In this document: in pieces, positions 12,078 to 18,543 of the stretch
How positions within the stretch are numbered: position 1 is the stretch's first letter
Layout: every line of letters starts with the position of its first letter
Origin: a virus
Reading direction: 5' to 3' (one strand)
Length of the DNA stretch: 25,469 nt
Virus record (IMG/VR): IMGVR_UViG_3300008267_001227
Location: 1-25,469 of that record
The notes under the pieces: generated by a model
Database searches by the model: none
Seen by the model: the letters and a program-made list of their open reading frames with translations, nothing else
Told to the model about the DNA's origin: nothing
Translations under genes and position numbers: made by a program

Positions 12078-12109
12078 TAAATATAATAAAGAATGGCCCG
12101 AAGGCCAAA
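12078..12109 (-). promoter_or_regulatory. Putative promoter overlapping a terminator (copy 5)
   Basis: On the minus strand TTTG (12106-12109), then 20 bases, then TATATTTAG (12077-12085). Sixteen bases separate the box from the ATG at 12061. Box and leader match the hairpin-less copy at 14626-14657, down to AATTAAGGTTATGG. Confidence 0.55.
12086..12107 (-). terminator. Intrinsic terminator, UUCG loop
   Basis: On the minus strand the hairpin is TGGCC-TTCG-GGCCA (12107-12094), then TTCTTTAT. It has the classic stable UUCG tetraloop. It lies five bases after the stop of the 51-residue ORF at 12113-12268. Confidence 0.65.
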
Positions 12110-12112
12110 CTT

Positions 12113-12268
12113 TTAGTTAGGGAGGTTCTGGGGTGGTCGCTCCTGTTCAATTAATTGCATATCTAGGGTAAACAATATGCAGAAATCTCGAATATTGTCC
12201 CAGTCATCTTCAATTAACGCGATTAAATCCTTGTCGGGGATATCATCTAAATAATTCTTAATACTCAC
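12113..12268 (-). CDS. 51-residue acidic protein, GTG start inside a repeat
   Basis: GTG at 12266-12268 opens 51 codons ending in TAA at 12113-12115, just before a terminator. The protein is acidic and helical (YLDDIPDKDLIALIEDDWDN, FCILFTLDMQLIEQ), ending in a proline-rich tail (ERPPQNLPN). The GTG lies in the downstream copy of a perfect 38-bp tandem duplication. With only one copy, GTG would have overlapped the stop region of the upstream gene (GTGAGTATTAA), like other junctions here. No ATG start is available nearby. Function unknown. Confidence 0.45.
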   Translation of the reverse strand: MSIKNYLDDIPDKDLIALIEDDWDNIRDFCILFTLDMQLIEQERPPQNLPN

Positions 12269-12322
12269 GTTTATAAGCGTTTTTCTAAATAATTCTTAAT
12301 ACTCACGTTTATAAGCGTTTTT
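12247..12322. repeat. Perfect 38-bp tandem direct duplication
   Basis: Bases 12247-12284 and 12285-12322 are identical over 38 bases with no spacer. Each unit starts with CTAAATAATTCTTAATACTC on the plus strand and ends in GTTTTT. The unit covers the end of one small gene and the start of the next on the minus strand. Because 38 is not a multiple of three, an insertion inside a gene would shift its frame, but at this junction both genes stay intact. The perfect identity implies a recent event or an assembly artefact. Confidence 0.95.
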
Positions 12323-12442
12323 GGTAGTATATGTCTTTTCGTTTCGTAACTTGGTAATTTCTTTTTTCTTACGTTTACCTTCCAAAACTTGAATATAAGA
12401 CTTTAAACATTCATAACGTTGTAGATTAGTGTTTTTACTCAT
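12296..12442 (-). CDS. 48-residue basic helical protein
   Basis: ATG at 12440-12442 opens 48 codons ending in TAA at 12296-12298, inside the upstream copy of the 38-bp duplication. The protein is lysine-rich and helical (LQRYECLKSYIQVLEGKRKK, KEITKLRNEKTYTTKNAYK). Charge suggests nucleic-acid or protein binding. It lies 16 bases after the stop of the very basic peptide gene at 12459-12605. No family is recognised. Confidence 0.5.
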   Translation of the reverse strand: MSKNTNLQRYECLKSYIQVLEGKRKKKEITKLRNEKTYTTKNAYKREY

Positions 12443-12458
12443 AACTATTTTATTTAAT

Positions 12459-12605
12459 TTATTTTCCTTGTCCGCGGTAAGCTTTTTTATAATGCTTACT
12501 TGTTTTCATTTTTGATGTTTTTTTCTTACTATGTACTCCTGGTCTCTTTCTTCTCGGTTTAGGAGAGTACATCTTTGTTGCTGATGTTTGTTTTGTTTTT
12601 GCCAT
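12459..12605 (-). CDS. 48-residue Lys/Arg-rich peptide
   Basis: ATG at 12603-12605 opens 48 codons ending in TAA at 12459-12461. Roughly two of every five residues are Lys, Arg or His. Blocks are PKPRRKRPGVHSKKK (15-29), KTSKMKTSKHYKK (29-41) and a terminal YRGQGK. This looks like an unstructured nucleic-acid-binding peptide, as in small basic proteins that condense DNA or sit in capsids. Its first 47 bases overlap the end of the upstream gene in another frame. The repeated lysine-serine-lysine spacing and clean start argue for a real gene rather than a chance frame. Confidence 0.55.
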   Translation of the reverse strand: MAKTKQTSATKMYSPKPRRKRPGVHSKKKTSKMKTSKHYKKAYRGQGK

Positions 12606-12918
12606 TTTTCGTGTGTGTTTGTTTTTCTTTTAGGGTGTTAATTGCTTCTACTATTTTAGTACAATCTTCATACTTTTCATTTTCTACATAGTATTTCAGA
12701 TTTTCCTGTAATGTGTCTACAAAATGTTTTCTTTCTAATGTAATGTCATAAGCTTCACCTTCATCTAAACAATTAATTGTTAATACATGAATATGCTGTT
12801 TACGAGTATTTAAGTTAGCTAATATTGTTTCTACAACTGCTTGTGCTATTGAAAAATCTCTCCTATCAACCATCGCTTGGAACTCGTCACTGTTATTTAA
12901 TGTAAATTCAATAGCCAT
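12559..12918 (-). CDS. Unknown 119-residue protein with UVR-like helix pair
   Basis: The N-terminus forms strands and helices (IEFTLNNSDEFQAMVD, FSIAQAVVETILANL). The middle is beta (HIHVLTINC, YDITLERKHF). Residues about 74-98 (NLKYYVENEKYEDCTKIVEA) recall the UVR motif, a short helical pair used for protein contacts in UvrB/UvrC. The last 20 residues, hydrophilic and Asn/Lys-rich, overlap the basic peptide gene and may be a by-product of that overlap. The start is one base before the upstream gene's stop region (12920). Function unknown; the UVR resemblance is weak. Confidence 0.6.
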   Translation of the reverse strand: MAIEFTLNNSDEFQAMVDRRDFSIAQAVVETILANLNTRKQHIHVLTINCLDEGEAYDITLERKHFVDTLQENLKYYVENEKYEDCTKIVEAINTLKEKQTHTKNGKNKTNISNKDVLS

Positions 12919-12919
12919 A

Positions 12920-13054
12920 TTAAAATAAATTTAAGAAATCCGGATTAATATTTTTTCCTTTGAGTTGATTCATCTTCTCATCATTTTTAAGAATCTGATC
13001 TGCTAAAATAGTCTCATAATCAGTTTCAATCTCTTTATGCTTTTGCTTTTTCAT
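12920..13054 (-). CDS. 44-residue charged helical protein
   Basis: ATG at 13052-13054 opens 44 codons ending in TAA at 12920-12922. The protein is a charged helix (KKQKHKEIETDYETILADQI) followed by NDEKMNQLKGK and a short hydrophobic end (PDFLNLF). The frame fills the gap between the HNH-like gene and the 119-residue gene almost exactly, with one base before the next ATG. That packing supports it. Function unknown. Confidence 0.5.
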   Translation of the reverse strand: MKKQKHKEIETDYETILADQILKNDEKMNQLKGKNINPDFLNLF

Positions 13055-13073
13055 ACTCACTGATAAATATTAT

Positions 13074-13715
13074 CTAAAGTCTACTAATAAACTCTGAACC
13101 ATCATCTGTTGGTTCAGGTTTGTCTAATCCTAATTCTATTAATCTTTGTTTAGTGTACTCATCTAATTCCCAATCTACTTGACTACCATAAGTTGGTTTA
13201 TGATCTTCTAATCCCTCAAGTTGTTTATTATCAAATACATCCCCTACCATTAAGTAATAACAGTTATAACAAAGCATTTCAACATTACCTAAATTATAAT
13301 GCTGTTTGTTGCCATCCTTGAAGTGCATGATAAGTGGGACTTTATAATCAGAAACTCGTCGTTCATGGAATCCACAATTAGAGCATTCTTCCTTCAAATA
13401 ACCCTCTGTTATCATTCTATACTTTAACTTCTGTGGGTTGAAATGAGAGGCATCTACTCTACCTTCTATAATATCAAGTATAGCTGGGTCTTTTTTATTG
13501 TAATGAGACGCTGATAAAAATTTAGGAATACCTTTACCTGACTGGTTTTTATGTGAGTCAAATAAAGATACTCCATTCTCATCCTTGTACAACTTCATAT
13601 ATTGTTTAAGATGTACATAAGAACAATTTAAATAACGAGCCGCAGCGCGAACAGATTTTGTTTTATCCATTGCGCTAAGGATCATTTCTTTTGTTAATGG
13701 TTTTGCTTTAGCCAT
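13074..13715 (-). CDS. HNH-like zinc protein with N-terminal helix-turn-helix
   Basis: This is a 213-residue protein. Residues 20-43 (SVRAAARYLNCSYVHLKQYM) read as a DNA-binding helix-turn-helix. Residues 111-114 (CSNC) and 149-152 (CYNC) form a zinc site. Between them MHFKDGN has H131 and NLGNVEMLC has N144, as in HNH nucleases. The final catalytic-site histidine that normally follows the second CxxC is Tyr153, and a single His replaces the usual double His or Asp-His. It could therefore be a weak or inactive nuclease acting as a DNA-binding regulator, or a variant nuclease. It shares one base with the upstream zinc-finger gene (TAATG). Confidence 0.75.
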   Translation of the reverse strand: MAKAKPLTKEMILSAMDKTKSVRAAARYLNCSYVHLKQYMKLYKDENGVSLFDSHKNQSGKGIPKFLSASHYNKKDPAILDIIEGRVDASHFNPQKLKYRMITEGYLKEECSNCGFHERRVSDYKVPLIMHFKDGNKQHYNLGNVEMLCYNCYYLMVGDVFDNKQLEGLEDHKPTYGSQVDWELDEYTKQRLIELGLDKPEPTDDGSEFISRL

Positions 13716-14044
13716 TATTCTTCTTCTTCAATTTCATCTTCTTCATCTACATCAAAATCATCAATAGTAGGAATAATATCATCCTCATCAGTTGATTTCA
13801 TAGATGGTTTATCTTTTAAATCATTTTGTTTTTTATAATTTTTTTCAAACTCCATCATTTTATCATAATCCTCTCTCTCAACAGCGTATGTCTCAATCCA
13901 GGTATGATCACCTTCACCCATCTGAACAGTTACAGCTACTTTCTTTTCGGCTGTTGAGTGTTGAGTGCAAGTTTGAGTTTGAGGTAAAATTTTGATACGT
14001 CTCGGATCAATTTCCACACCACAAGTAATACATTTTCTACTCAT
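13715..14044 (-). CDS. DksA/TraR-like zinc-finger protein with acidic tail
   Basis: This is a 109-residue protein. The N-terminus CITCGVEIDPRRIKILPQTQ (5-24) followed by C26TQH29 closely follows the DksA/TraR zinc-finger pattern CxxCG-I-RL-LP-C-C, with histidine in place of the last cysteine. The middle has charged strands and helices (DHTWIETYAVEREDYDKMME). The last 25 residues are nearly all Asp and Glu. DksA-type proteins bind RNA polymerase in the secondary channel; an isolated finger with an acidic tail could do something related, but the long coiled-coil arm is missing. It overlaps the upstream gene by eight bases. Confidence 0.65.
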   Translation of the reverse strand: MSRKCITCGVEIDPRRIKILPQTQTCTQHSTAEKKVAVTVQMGEGDHTWIETYAVEREDYDKMMEFEKNYKKQNDLKDKPSMKSTDEDDIIPTIDDFDVDEEDEIEEEE

Positions 14045-14441
14045 CTTTTTTTCCTTTATTTTCTATTTTATCTATTTTCTCAATTAATTTCCAGAGTTCT
14101 TCAGGTGTTTTTAACTTATATTTTTTAGGAGATTTATCACCTTCAGTTATTTCTAAAGCTAAAATATTACCTTCCACATCTTTTCTATCATATACGTACC
14201 AGAAAATAAGATCTGCTTTCCAACTCTCATATTGAGAGTAGATCAGATCTTCAATGATATGGTAAAAATGTTCTTCATAATTCCAAAAGTCAACATTGAG
14301 TTTAGTATGTAAGAAATTAGTTCTTATCCAACATGCTTCTAATTGAGTAATAATATTTATGAAGTTTTGTTTTACTTCATTTTCTTTACTCTTAGCGCTT
14401 TTATTTAACCTAAGTTTATTTCCAAAATTATTTAGATTCAT
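14037..14441 (-). CDS. Unknown 134-residue protein
   Basis: The N-terminus is basic (NKLRLNKSAKSKENEVK). Residues about 25-85 are helical and aromatic (FINIITQLEACWIRTNFLH, YEEHFYHIIEDLIYSQYESW). A strand pair follows (DLIFWYVYDR, GNILALEITEG), then a basic helix to the end. AAAGGAG lies four bases before the ATG, one of the few clear ribosome-binding sites, although it falls within the end of the upstream gene (14-base overlap). No family is recognised. Confidence 0.55.
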   Translation of the reverse strand: MNLNNFGNKLRLNKSAKSKENEVKQNFINIITQLEACWIRTNFLHTKLNVDFWNYEEHFYHIIEDLIYSQYESWKADLIFWYVYDRKDVEGNILALEITEGDKSPKKYKLKTPEELWKLIEKIDKIENKGKKDE

Positions 14442-14610
14442 CTTTCTCCTTTACTGAGTATATTTTTAGAAAGTCTTTTATTTCCATTCGTTTTGTAGAA
14501 GCAAAGTGAATAGTAGCTATACCTATTGTTCCGGCTTCACATATACCTAATGACTCAGCATTTGAATCCATATGTGAGTAGAAACAATATGTCTTATATT
14601 CAAATTCCAT
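14428..14610 (-). CDS. Unknown 60-residue protein
   Basis: This is a small protein with strands at the start (FEYKTYCFYSH) and a glycine-containing middle (LGICEAGTIGIATIHFAS). It ends in a charged helix (RMEIKDFLKIYSVKEKDE). Three cysteine/histidine residues are scattered and do not form a metal motif. It is the first gene after the hairpin-less promoter copy at 14626-14657 and shares its leader with the gene at 12061. The start is also supported by the 16-base spacing from the TATATTTA box. Function unknown. Confidence 0.5.
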   Translation of the reverse strand: MEFEYKTYCFYSHMDSNAESLGICEAGTIGIATIHFASTKRMEIKDFLKIYSVKEKDESK

Positions 14611-14625
14611 AACCTTAATTTTAAC

Positions 14626-14657
14626 TAAATATAATAAAAAAATAAATAAACACCAAA
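14626..14657 (-). promoter_or_regulatory. Putative promoter without a terminator hairpin (copy 6)
   Basis: On the minus strand TTTG (14654-14657), touching the TAG stop of the upstream glycosyltransferase gene, is followed after exactly 20 bases by TATATTTAG (14625-14633). The spacer is A/T-rich and cannot form the GGCC hairpin found in the other copies. Boxes, spacing and the AATTAAGGTTATGG leader match copy 5. Read-through from the glycan operon into the downstream genes would be possible here. Confidence 0.55.
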
Positions 14658-15833
14658 CTATATTTTAATAAGGGTGTTTTGATATTCATTCATTTGGATG
14701 ATATCTATTTTAAATATATCTAATTCAAATGAACCTATCTCACCATTGTCTTTAATTATGTCTGGTAGTTGTTGGATTATTTGGAAATTTTGTTGGTTTA
14801 ATTGAGTAATATCAAATGATACTAATATTTCATTTTGTTTTTCATTATCATAAGGTCTAATATGATTATAAAGATTAAATGATGTGTTTAATTGTTCTTT
14901 TTCGATATATTGTTTATAATCACAATCTACATAAATAGTTGAACACCATGGTTCTAAAACTTCTAATAATTGTTGGTTACAATTTTTAACTATAAAACCA
15001 ATATCATATTTTGATGATACAATTGGAAATTGATATTCATTGTATTTTGGAGGCGTACCCCACTTACGAATAAATTCTCTAGTCTGGTTATGGGCTAATA
15101 TGTTCCAATCATTTGATTTAAAATTTAAATCTTTAGTTTTAGAGGCATGTTCAAATTGTCCTCCCCTGCATGTTAAATGATAAACTAACGCTTCCCAACT
15201 TTGGATTAAATCATATCCATTTAATAAAAATCTATTAAATAAGTCTCTATCCTCACTGTGTGATTTCATAATAGGATCATGACCATTAACATCATTGAAA
15301 TCATCTTTATGTATTAACCAAGGAGCAAATATACCATTTGTTACAATATCTTTTTTATTTTTATCTACAAATTCATTAAACTCCTTTAATTTAAAACCAT
15401 CAACTATATCTAACTCAGGCCATAATCCAAAATCTAAAACAATTTTAGATGGATCTGAAGGATGCAGTGGTGGTTCTATTCTGGTAGCGGATACTACTGT
15501 TTTAGGTTTCCATTTAGAGTATAACGCCACATCAAATCCCTTTCCCATTATCATATCAGCATGATATATAACATTAAAATCAGTTTGAGATTCTTTGACT
15601 AATAAATTATAAGCATTACCTATACCAAATAATTTATCTGATTGATTTTTGATATATTTTATGTTGTTATCTTTACACCAGTTCTCAGTTCCGTCACTAT
15701 CAGCATCTATGAATACTAATATATCATGTTCTCTAGATGAGTTTTCTTTTATATAAAAAACAGCATGTTTAAGATATCTCAAATTATTCTTTGAAGTAAT
15801 ACAAAATGTAAATTTGGGTATATTATTTTCCAT
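14658..15833 (-). CDS. GT-A family glycosyltransferase (GT2-like)
   Basis: This is a 391-residue protein. The N-terminal domain has FTFCITSKNN (8-17), FIDADSDGT (41-49) and VIYHADMIMG (88-97). These are the nucleotide-sugar-binding strands and the metal-binding HAD variant of the DxD motif. About 240 residues of GT-A domain are followed by a C-terminal part of about 120 residues. That part reads like a second alpha/beta unit (DIGFIVKNCNQQLLEVL, EILVSFDITQLNQQ) without a recognised fold. It would transfer a sugar to a phage- or host-surface glycan. It is the last gene of the glycan operon, with the promoter TTTG touching its stop. It overlaps the next gene by 11 bases. Confidence 0.82.
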   Translation of the reverse strand: MENNIPKFTFCITSKNNLRYLKHAVFYIKENSSREHDILVFIDADSDGTENWCKDNNIKYIKNQSDKLFGIGNAYNLLVKESQTDFNVIYHADMIMGKGFDVALYSKWKPKTVVSATRIEPPLHPSDPSKIVLDFGLWPELDIVDGFKLKEFNEFVDKNKKDIVTNGIFAPWLIHKDDFNDVNGHDPIMKSHSEDRDLFNRFLLNGYDLIQSWEALVYHLTCRGGQFEHASKTKDLNFKSNDWNILAHNQTREFIRKWGTPPKYNEYQFPIVSSKYDIGFIVKNCNQQLLEVLEPWCSTIYVDCDYKQYIEKEQLNTSFNLYNHIRPYDNEKQNEILVSFDITQLNQQNFQIIQQLPDIIKDNGEIGSFELDIFKIDIIQMNEYQNTLIKI

Positions 15834-16512
15834 TTATTCCATCTATTATATGTCTATCCCAACCTATATGAGTAATATATGTTTCTAAGAATCTCATAGC
15901 AATCATTCCTTGTTTAGCATACTCTACTGATATGTCACATTCTAAAGTAACACCACCGCTTTGTTCTTCAGGAGTAATCCTTTCACATCCATTATAACCA
16001 TTAGGTAATTTCTTCCAATCACTAAGTCTTTTTAATCCTGGGTTTAGACTAAAACCATTCCATATACCTGTGTACTCTAACAATACACATTTTAATCCAT
16101 CTACTTCATACACATCTGGTTTCCAAGGGTGAGGAGCAGTAGTGTCATCTATACCTCTAAGCCATACTTGTAAAATATTATCATCGGCTTCTAAAACTTT
16201 CATTGAGTCTTCAATAAATCCTTTTTTCAAAAATAACCAATCTTCTTCCATATGAAAGATATATTCTGTATCTACTAATGAATAAGCATAATCTATAGAT
16301 TTAATTTGATATAATTTAGGGTCATTATAAATGAGTTCTATAGGAAATTCATATTTTTCTTTAACAAAATCATTACATCCAAAATTCATTCCATCATCTA
16401 TAATAATAAAACGTTTTAAAGGATATGTATTCATTTCAAAAAAACTATCTAAAGTTTTTTCTAACAAATCAGCTCTATTACAGGCTGTTAATACTACTGT
16501 TACTTCTTTCAT
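15823..16512 (-). CDS. GT2-like glycosyltransferase
   Basis: This is a 229-residue protein with the GT-A opening VTVVLTACNRADLLEKTLDS (4-23). The nucleotide site is IIIDDG (36-41) and the acidic motif is HMEEDW (87-92), replacing the usual DxD. Tyr- and Trp-rich loops follow (WNGFSLNPGLKRL). It ends at 229 residues, short of the typical GT2 length, with no membrane span, so it is probably soluble and cytoplasmic. It overlaps the upstream gene by 35 bases in another frame. Donor and acceptor are unknown. Confidence 0.8.
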   Translation of the reverse strand: MKEVTVVLTACNRADLLEKTLDSFFEMNTYPLKRFIIIDDGMNFGCNDFVKEKYEFPIELIYNDPKLYQIKSIDYAYSLVDTEYIFHMEEDWLFLKKGFIEDSMKVLEADDNILQVWLRGIDDTTAPHPWKPDVYEVDGLKCVLLEYTGIWNGFSLNPGLKRLSDWKKLPNGYNGCERITPEEQSGGVTLECDISVEYAKQGMIAMRFLETYITHIGWDRHIIDGINGK

Positions 16513-17389
16513 AAAATTTATTTATTTCAATTGGGAAATTTAAATGAGCTATTCTAGTGAACTCATCTTTTTTACTTATACTTGATATGTATTTTTTAAT
16601 AGTTTCATTAGGACGATGAGTATAACTTTCTCCTATTATATGATTTTCTAATATAAATTGAAACACACTCTTACCTTTTTGTCTTAATATATTACAACAC
16701 TCAATAATATATGTATCTTCTAAACCATAATGTCCTAATGACTCAGGTACCCCTGTTTTAATTAGAAGATCTTTAGATATTAAAGTGAACCACCCCCCAG
16801 CAAATTTAAATGTAGGTATTGATTTTACTTCTACATCTCCTATATCAGGTAATGTATCTTTATAAACATCTGCTACTAATTCATAATCTAATGGATAATT
16901 TAAAAATGATTTATTAACAATTACATCCCAAGTGTTATCCCACTGTTTTACAAATTGAGGAGTAAGTATAAATAAATCAATATTTTCTTCTTTTACAGTT
17001 TGATAAGCTTGAGTCATATAACTTAAGGTAGTGTCCTTAAATATAAAATCACAATCTAACCATATAAAAAAGTCAGCATCTAAATTATTATTTAAACTAT
17101 ATCTTCTTTGAGATACACACCCTAATATATTTTCATCACCCCAAAGTAAAGTCCACTCACACCAATCTAAAAATTTAGTGACTAATTCTTCAGTTCTTTC
17201 TTTAATATAATCTTTAGGTAATTTAGATTCATCCCAATTAGTTAATTTATCAGATAAACACATAGTAATTTCTACTTTGTATTTAACTGTAGTATCAAGA
17301 TAAATGGAATTTCTTTTTAAATTATATAATGTTAAAGCTAAATCCTCTAATTCTTGAGGTAAAGCAAATATAGTTATAACTCCTTTCAT
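16478..17389 (-). CDS. Glycosyltransferase-like protein with DCD motif
   Basis: This is a 303-residue protein. ITIFALPQELEDLALTLYNL opens a GT-A-like sheet, and FFIWLDCDFIF (107-117) carries the DxD-type motif (D112, D114). FAGGWFTLISKDLL and GLEDTYIIE (about 214-250) resemble the acceptor-side and GxED-type catalytic-base segments of GT2 enzymes. It has no membrane span. It lies one base after the neighbouring RTRFD protein gene and overlaps the next gene by 35 bases. It fits a glycan-assembly enzyme of unknown linkage. Confidence 0.78.
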   Translation of the reverse strand: MKGVITIFALPQELEDLALTLYNLKRNSIYLDTTVKYKVEITMCLSDKLTNWDESKLPKDYIKERTEELVTKFLDWCEWTLLWGDENILGCVSQRRYSLNNNLDADFFIWLDCDFIFKDTTLSYMTQAYQTVKEENIDLFILTPQFVKQWDNTWDVIVNKSFLNYPLDYELVADVYKDTLPDIGDVEVKSIPTFKFAGGWFTLISKDLLIKTGVPESLGHYGLEDTYIIECCNILRQKGKSVFQFILENHIIGESYTHRPNETIKKYISSISKKDEFTRIAHLNFPIEINKFYERSNSSINSL

Positions 17390-17390
17390 A

Positions 17391-18104
17391 CTACCTAATT
17401 AAACCCACATCTGATTTTTCCTCTAATGTAGGAATTGTTTTTACTTTAATACTGTTTTTTACTAAATGCCATTTTAGTAAATATTCATTTCTAAGTGGAG
17501 AGTCTTGTCCTGGCCATCCACCAAATAATGAGTGAAAGAAATCAACATCATCTGTAACATATGATATAACATTTGAAAATACTTCTGAGTATGTTGTCAT
17601 GTCTTGTTGTTTGCCTATTGCGAATACATCATAGTATCCTCTGTCTTTAACTCTAATATCAGTATTCCATTCTGGTAATGTAATACCTTCTTGAGGTAAC
17701 TCCAAATTAAATTTAGAGTAATCTATATCAAATCTTGTTCTAACAATATAATCATATTCTCCTTCAACTAATTGAATTGATTTATATATTGAGTAGAACA
17801 TACTTAAACTATTATTTAGAGGTTGTCTCCAAATAGGACATTTAATTCCACTAGCATCAAATACTATAGGTTTTTCTATAATATAATTTTTAGGTTTATA
17901 TAATTGAATAAGATCATTATAATCATTATCTGTTAACGTATATTGAGTATTTCCAAATCCAAAATTAGTTGATTCAAAATGAGGAGTTTTCCAAGTATGG
18001 AAATACACATCACAGTCATATTTGTCTAATAAATGTGTCTTTAAACTATTATAACTTTGTTTAAAATTCCTCGCTTGACCACTTACACAAATAGCTATTT
18101 TCAT
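17391..18104 (-). CDS. RTRFD-type glycosyltransferase-like protein
   Basis: This is a 237-residue protein. It opens with KIAICVSGQARNFKQSYNSL (2-21) and carries DYIVRTRFDIDYS (118-130) with R122, R124, D126 and D128. This pair of motifs is found in WavE-like and related lipopolysaccharide-core or capsule enzymes, for which glycosyltransferase activity is assumed rather than proved. The C-terminal half contains FGGWPGQDSPLRNEYLLKW, another conserved-looking stretch. It shares one base with the GDPD-like gene stop. Likely role: sugar transfer in the same surface glycan. Confidence 0.72.
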   Translation of the reverse strand: MKIAICVSGQARNFKQSYNSLKTHLLDKYDCDVYFHTWKTPHFESTNFGFGNTQYTLTDNDYNDLIQLYKPKNYIIEKPIVFDASGIKCPIWRQPLNNSLSMFYSIYKSIQLVEGEYDYIVRTRFDIDYSKFNLELPQEGITLPEWNTDIRVKDRGYYDVFAIGKQQDMTTYSEVFSNVISYVTDDVDFFHSLFGGWPGQDSPLRNEYLLKWHLVKNSIKVKTIPTLEEKSDVGLIR

Positions 18105-18541
18105 TACTTATAATTTTGAATATAATCACTACAAATTCCTAAACATTGAGAGATATCATCATTATGTATCTCAGGCATAACTGCTATACTATCTTTAATA
18201 GGTTGTTTACCTGGGTAAACCCATATGTATTTCTTTGAAGTCAGAGTTAATGTATCTTCCTGGTGCCAAAAGTAATTTATTTGAGGATAATTTTCTTGTA
18301 AATAAACTATAGCTTCTGGATTCTTACAGTGTACCCATAGTCTATAAAGAAATTGAGTTAACCAAGAGTGACTTATTAAATACTGAGGTTCATCATGACC
18401 TAGATATAATTTATCTTCTATAAACCATAAATCAACTTCTACATCAAATCCATTATCTAATGCTTCTTGAAGATATGAAGGAGAGTTTTCTCTTTCAGAA
18501 TTAGGACCAATTAGATTTCCTCTATGTGATATTAGTTTCAT
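18104..18541 (-). CDS. Short GDPD-like phosphodiesterase
   Basis: This is a 145-residue protein with the opening motif of glycerophosphodiester phosphodiesterases: ISHRG (H6, R7), then GFDVEVDLW (E35, D37) and YLGHDEP (H49). In the full enzymes these residues bind metal and act on glycerophosphodiesters such as teichoic-acid or lipid head groups. At 145 residues it covers little more than half of the usual TIM barrel of about 240, yet it ends cleanly before the next gene. It may be a genuine short family or a trimmed enzyme. It lies inside the glycosyltransferase operon, suggesting action on a phosphate-linked sugar or cap. Confidence 0.78.
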   Translation of the reverse strand: MKLISHRGNLIGPNSERENSPSYLQEALDNGFDVEVDLWFIEDKLYLGHDEPQYLISHSWLTQFLYRLWVHCKNPEAIVYLQENYPQINYFWHQEDTLTLTSKKYIWVYPGKQPIKDSIAVMPEIHNDDISQCLGICSDYIQNYK

Positions 18542-18543
18542 AA

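Noticed and set aside
13094-13117. Seven-bp inverted repeat CTGAACC/GGTTCAG
   Set aside because: It is inside the coding end of the HNH-like gene, has a ten-base loop and no U tract, so I do not call it a terminator.
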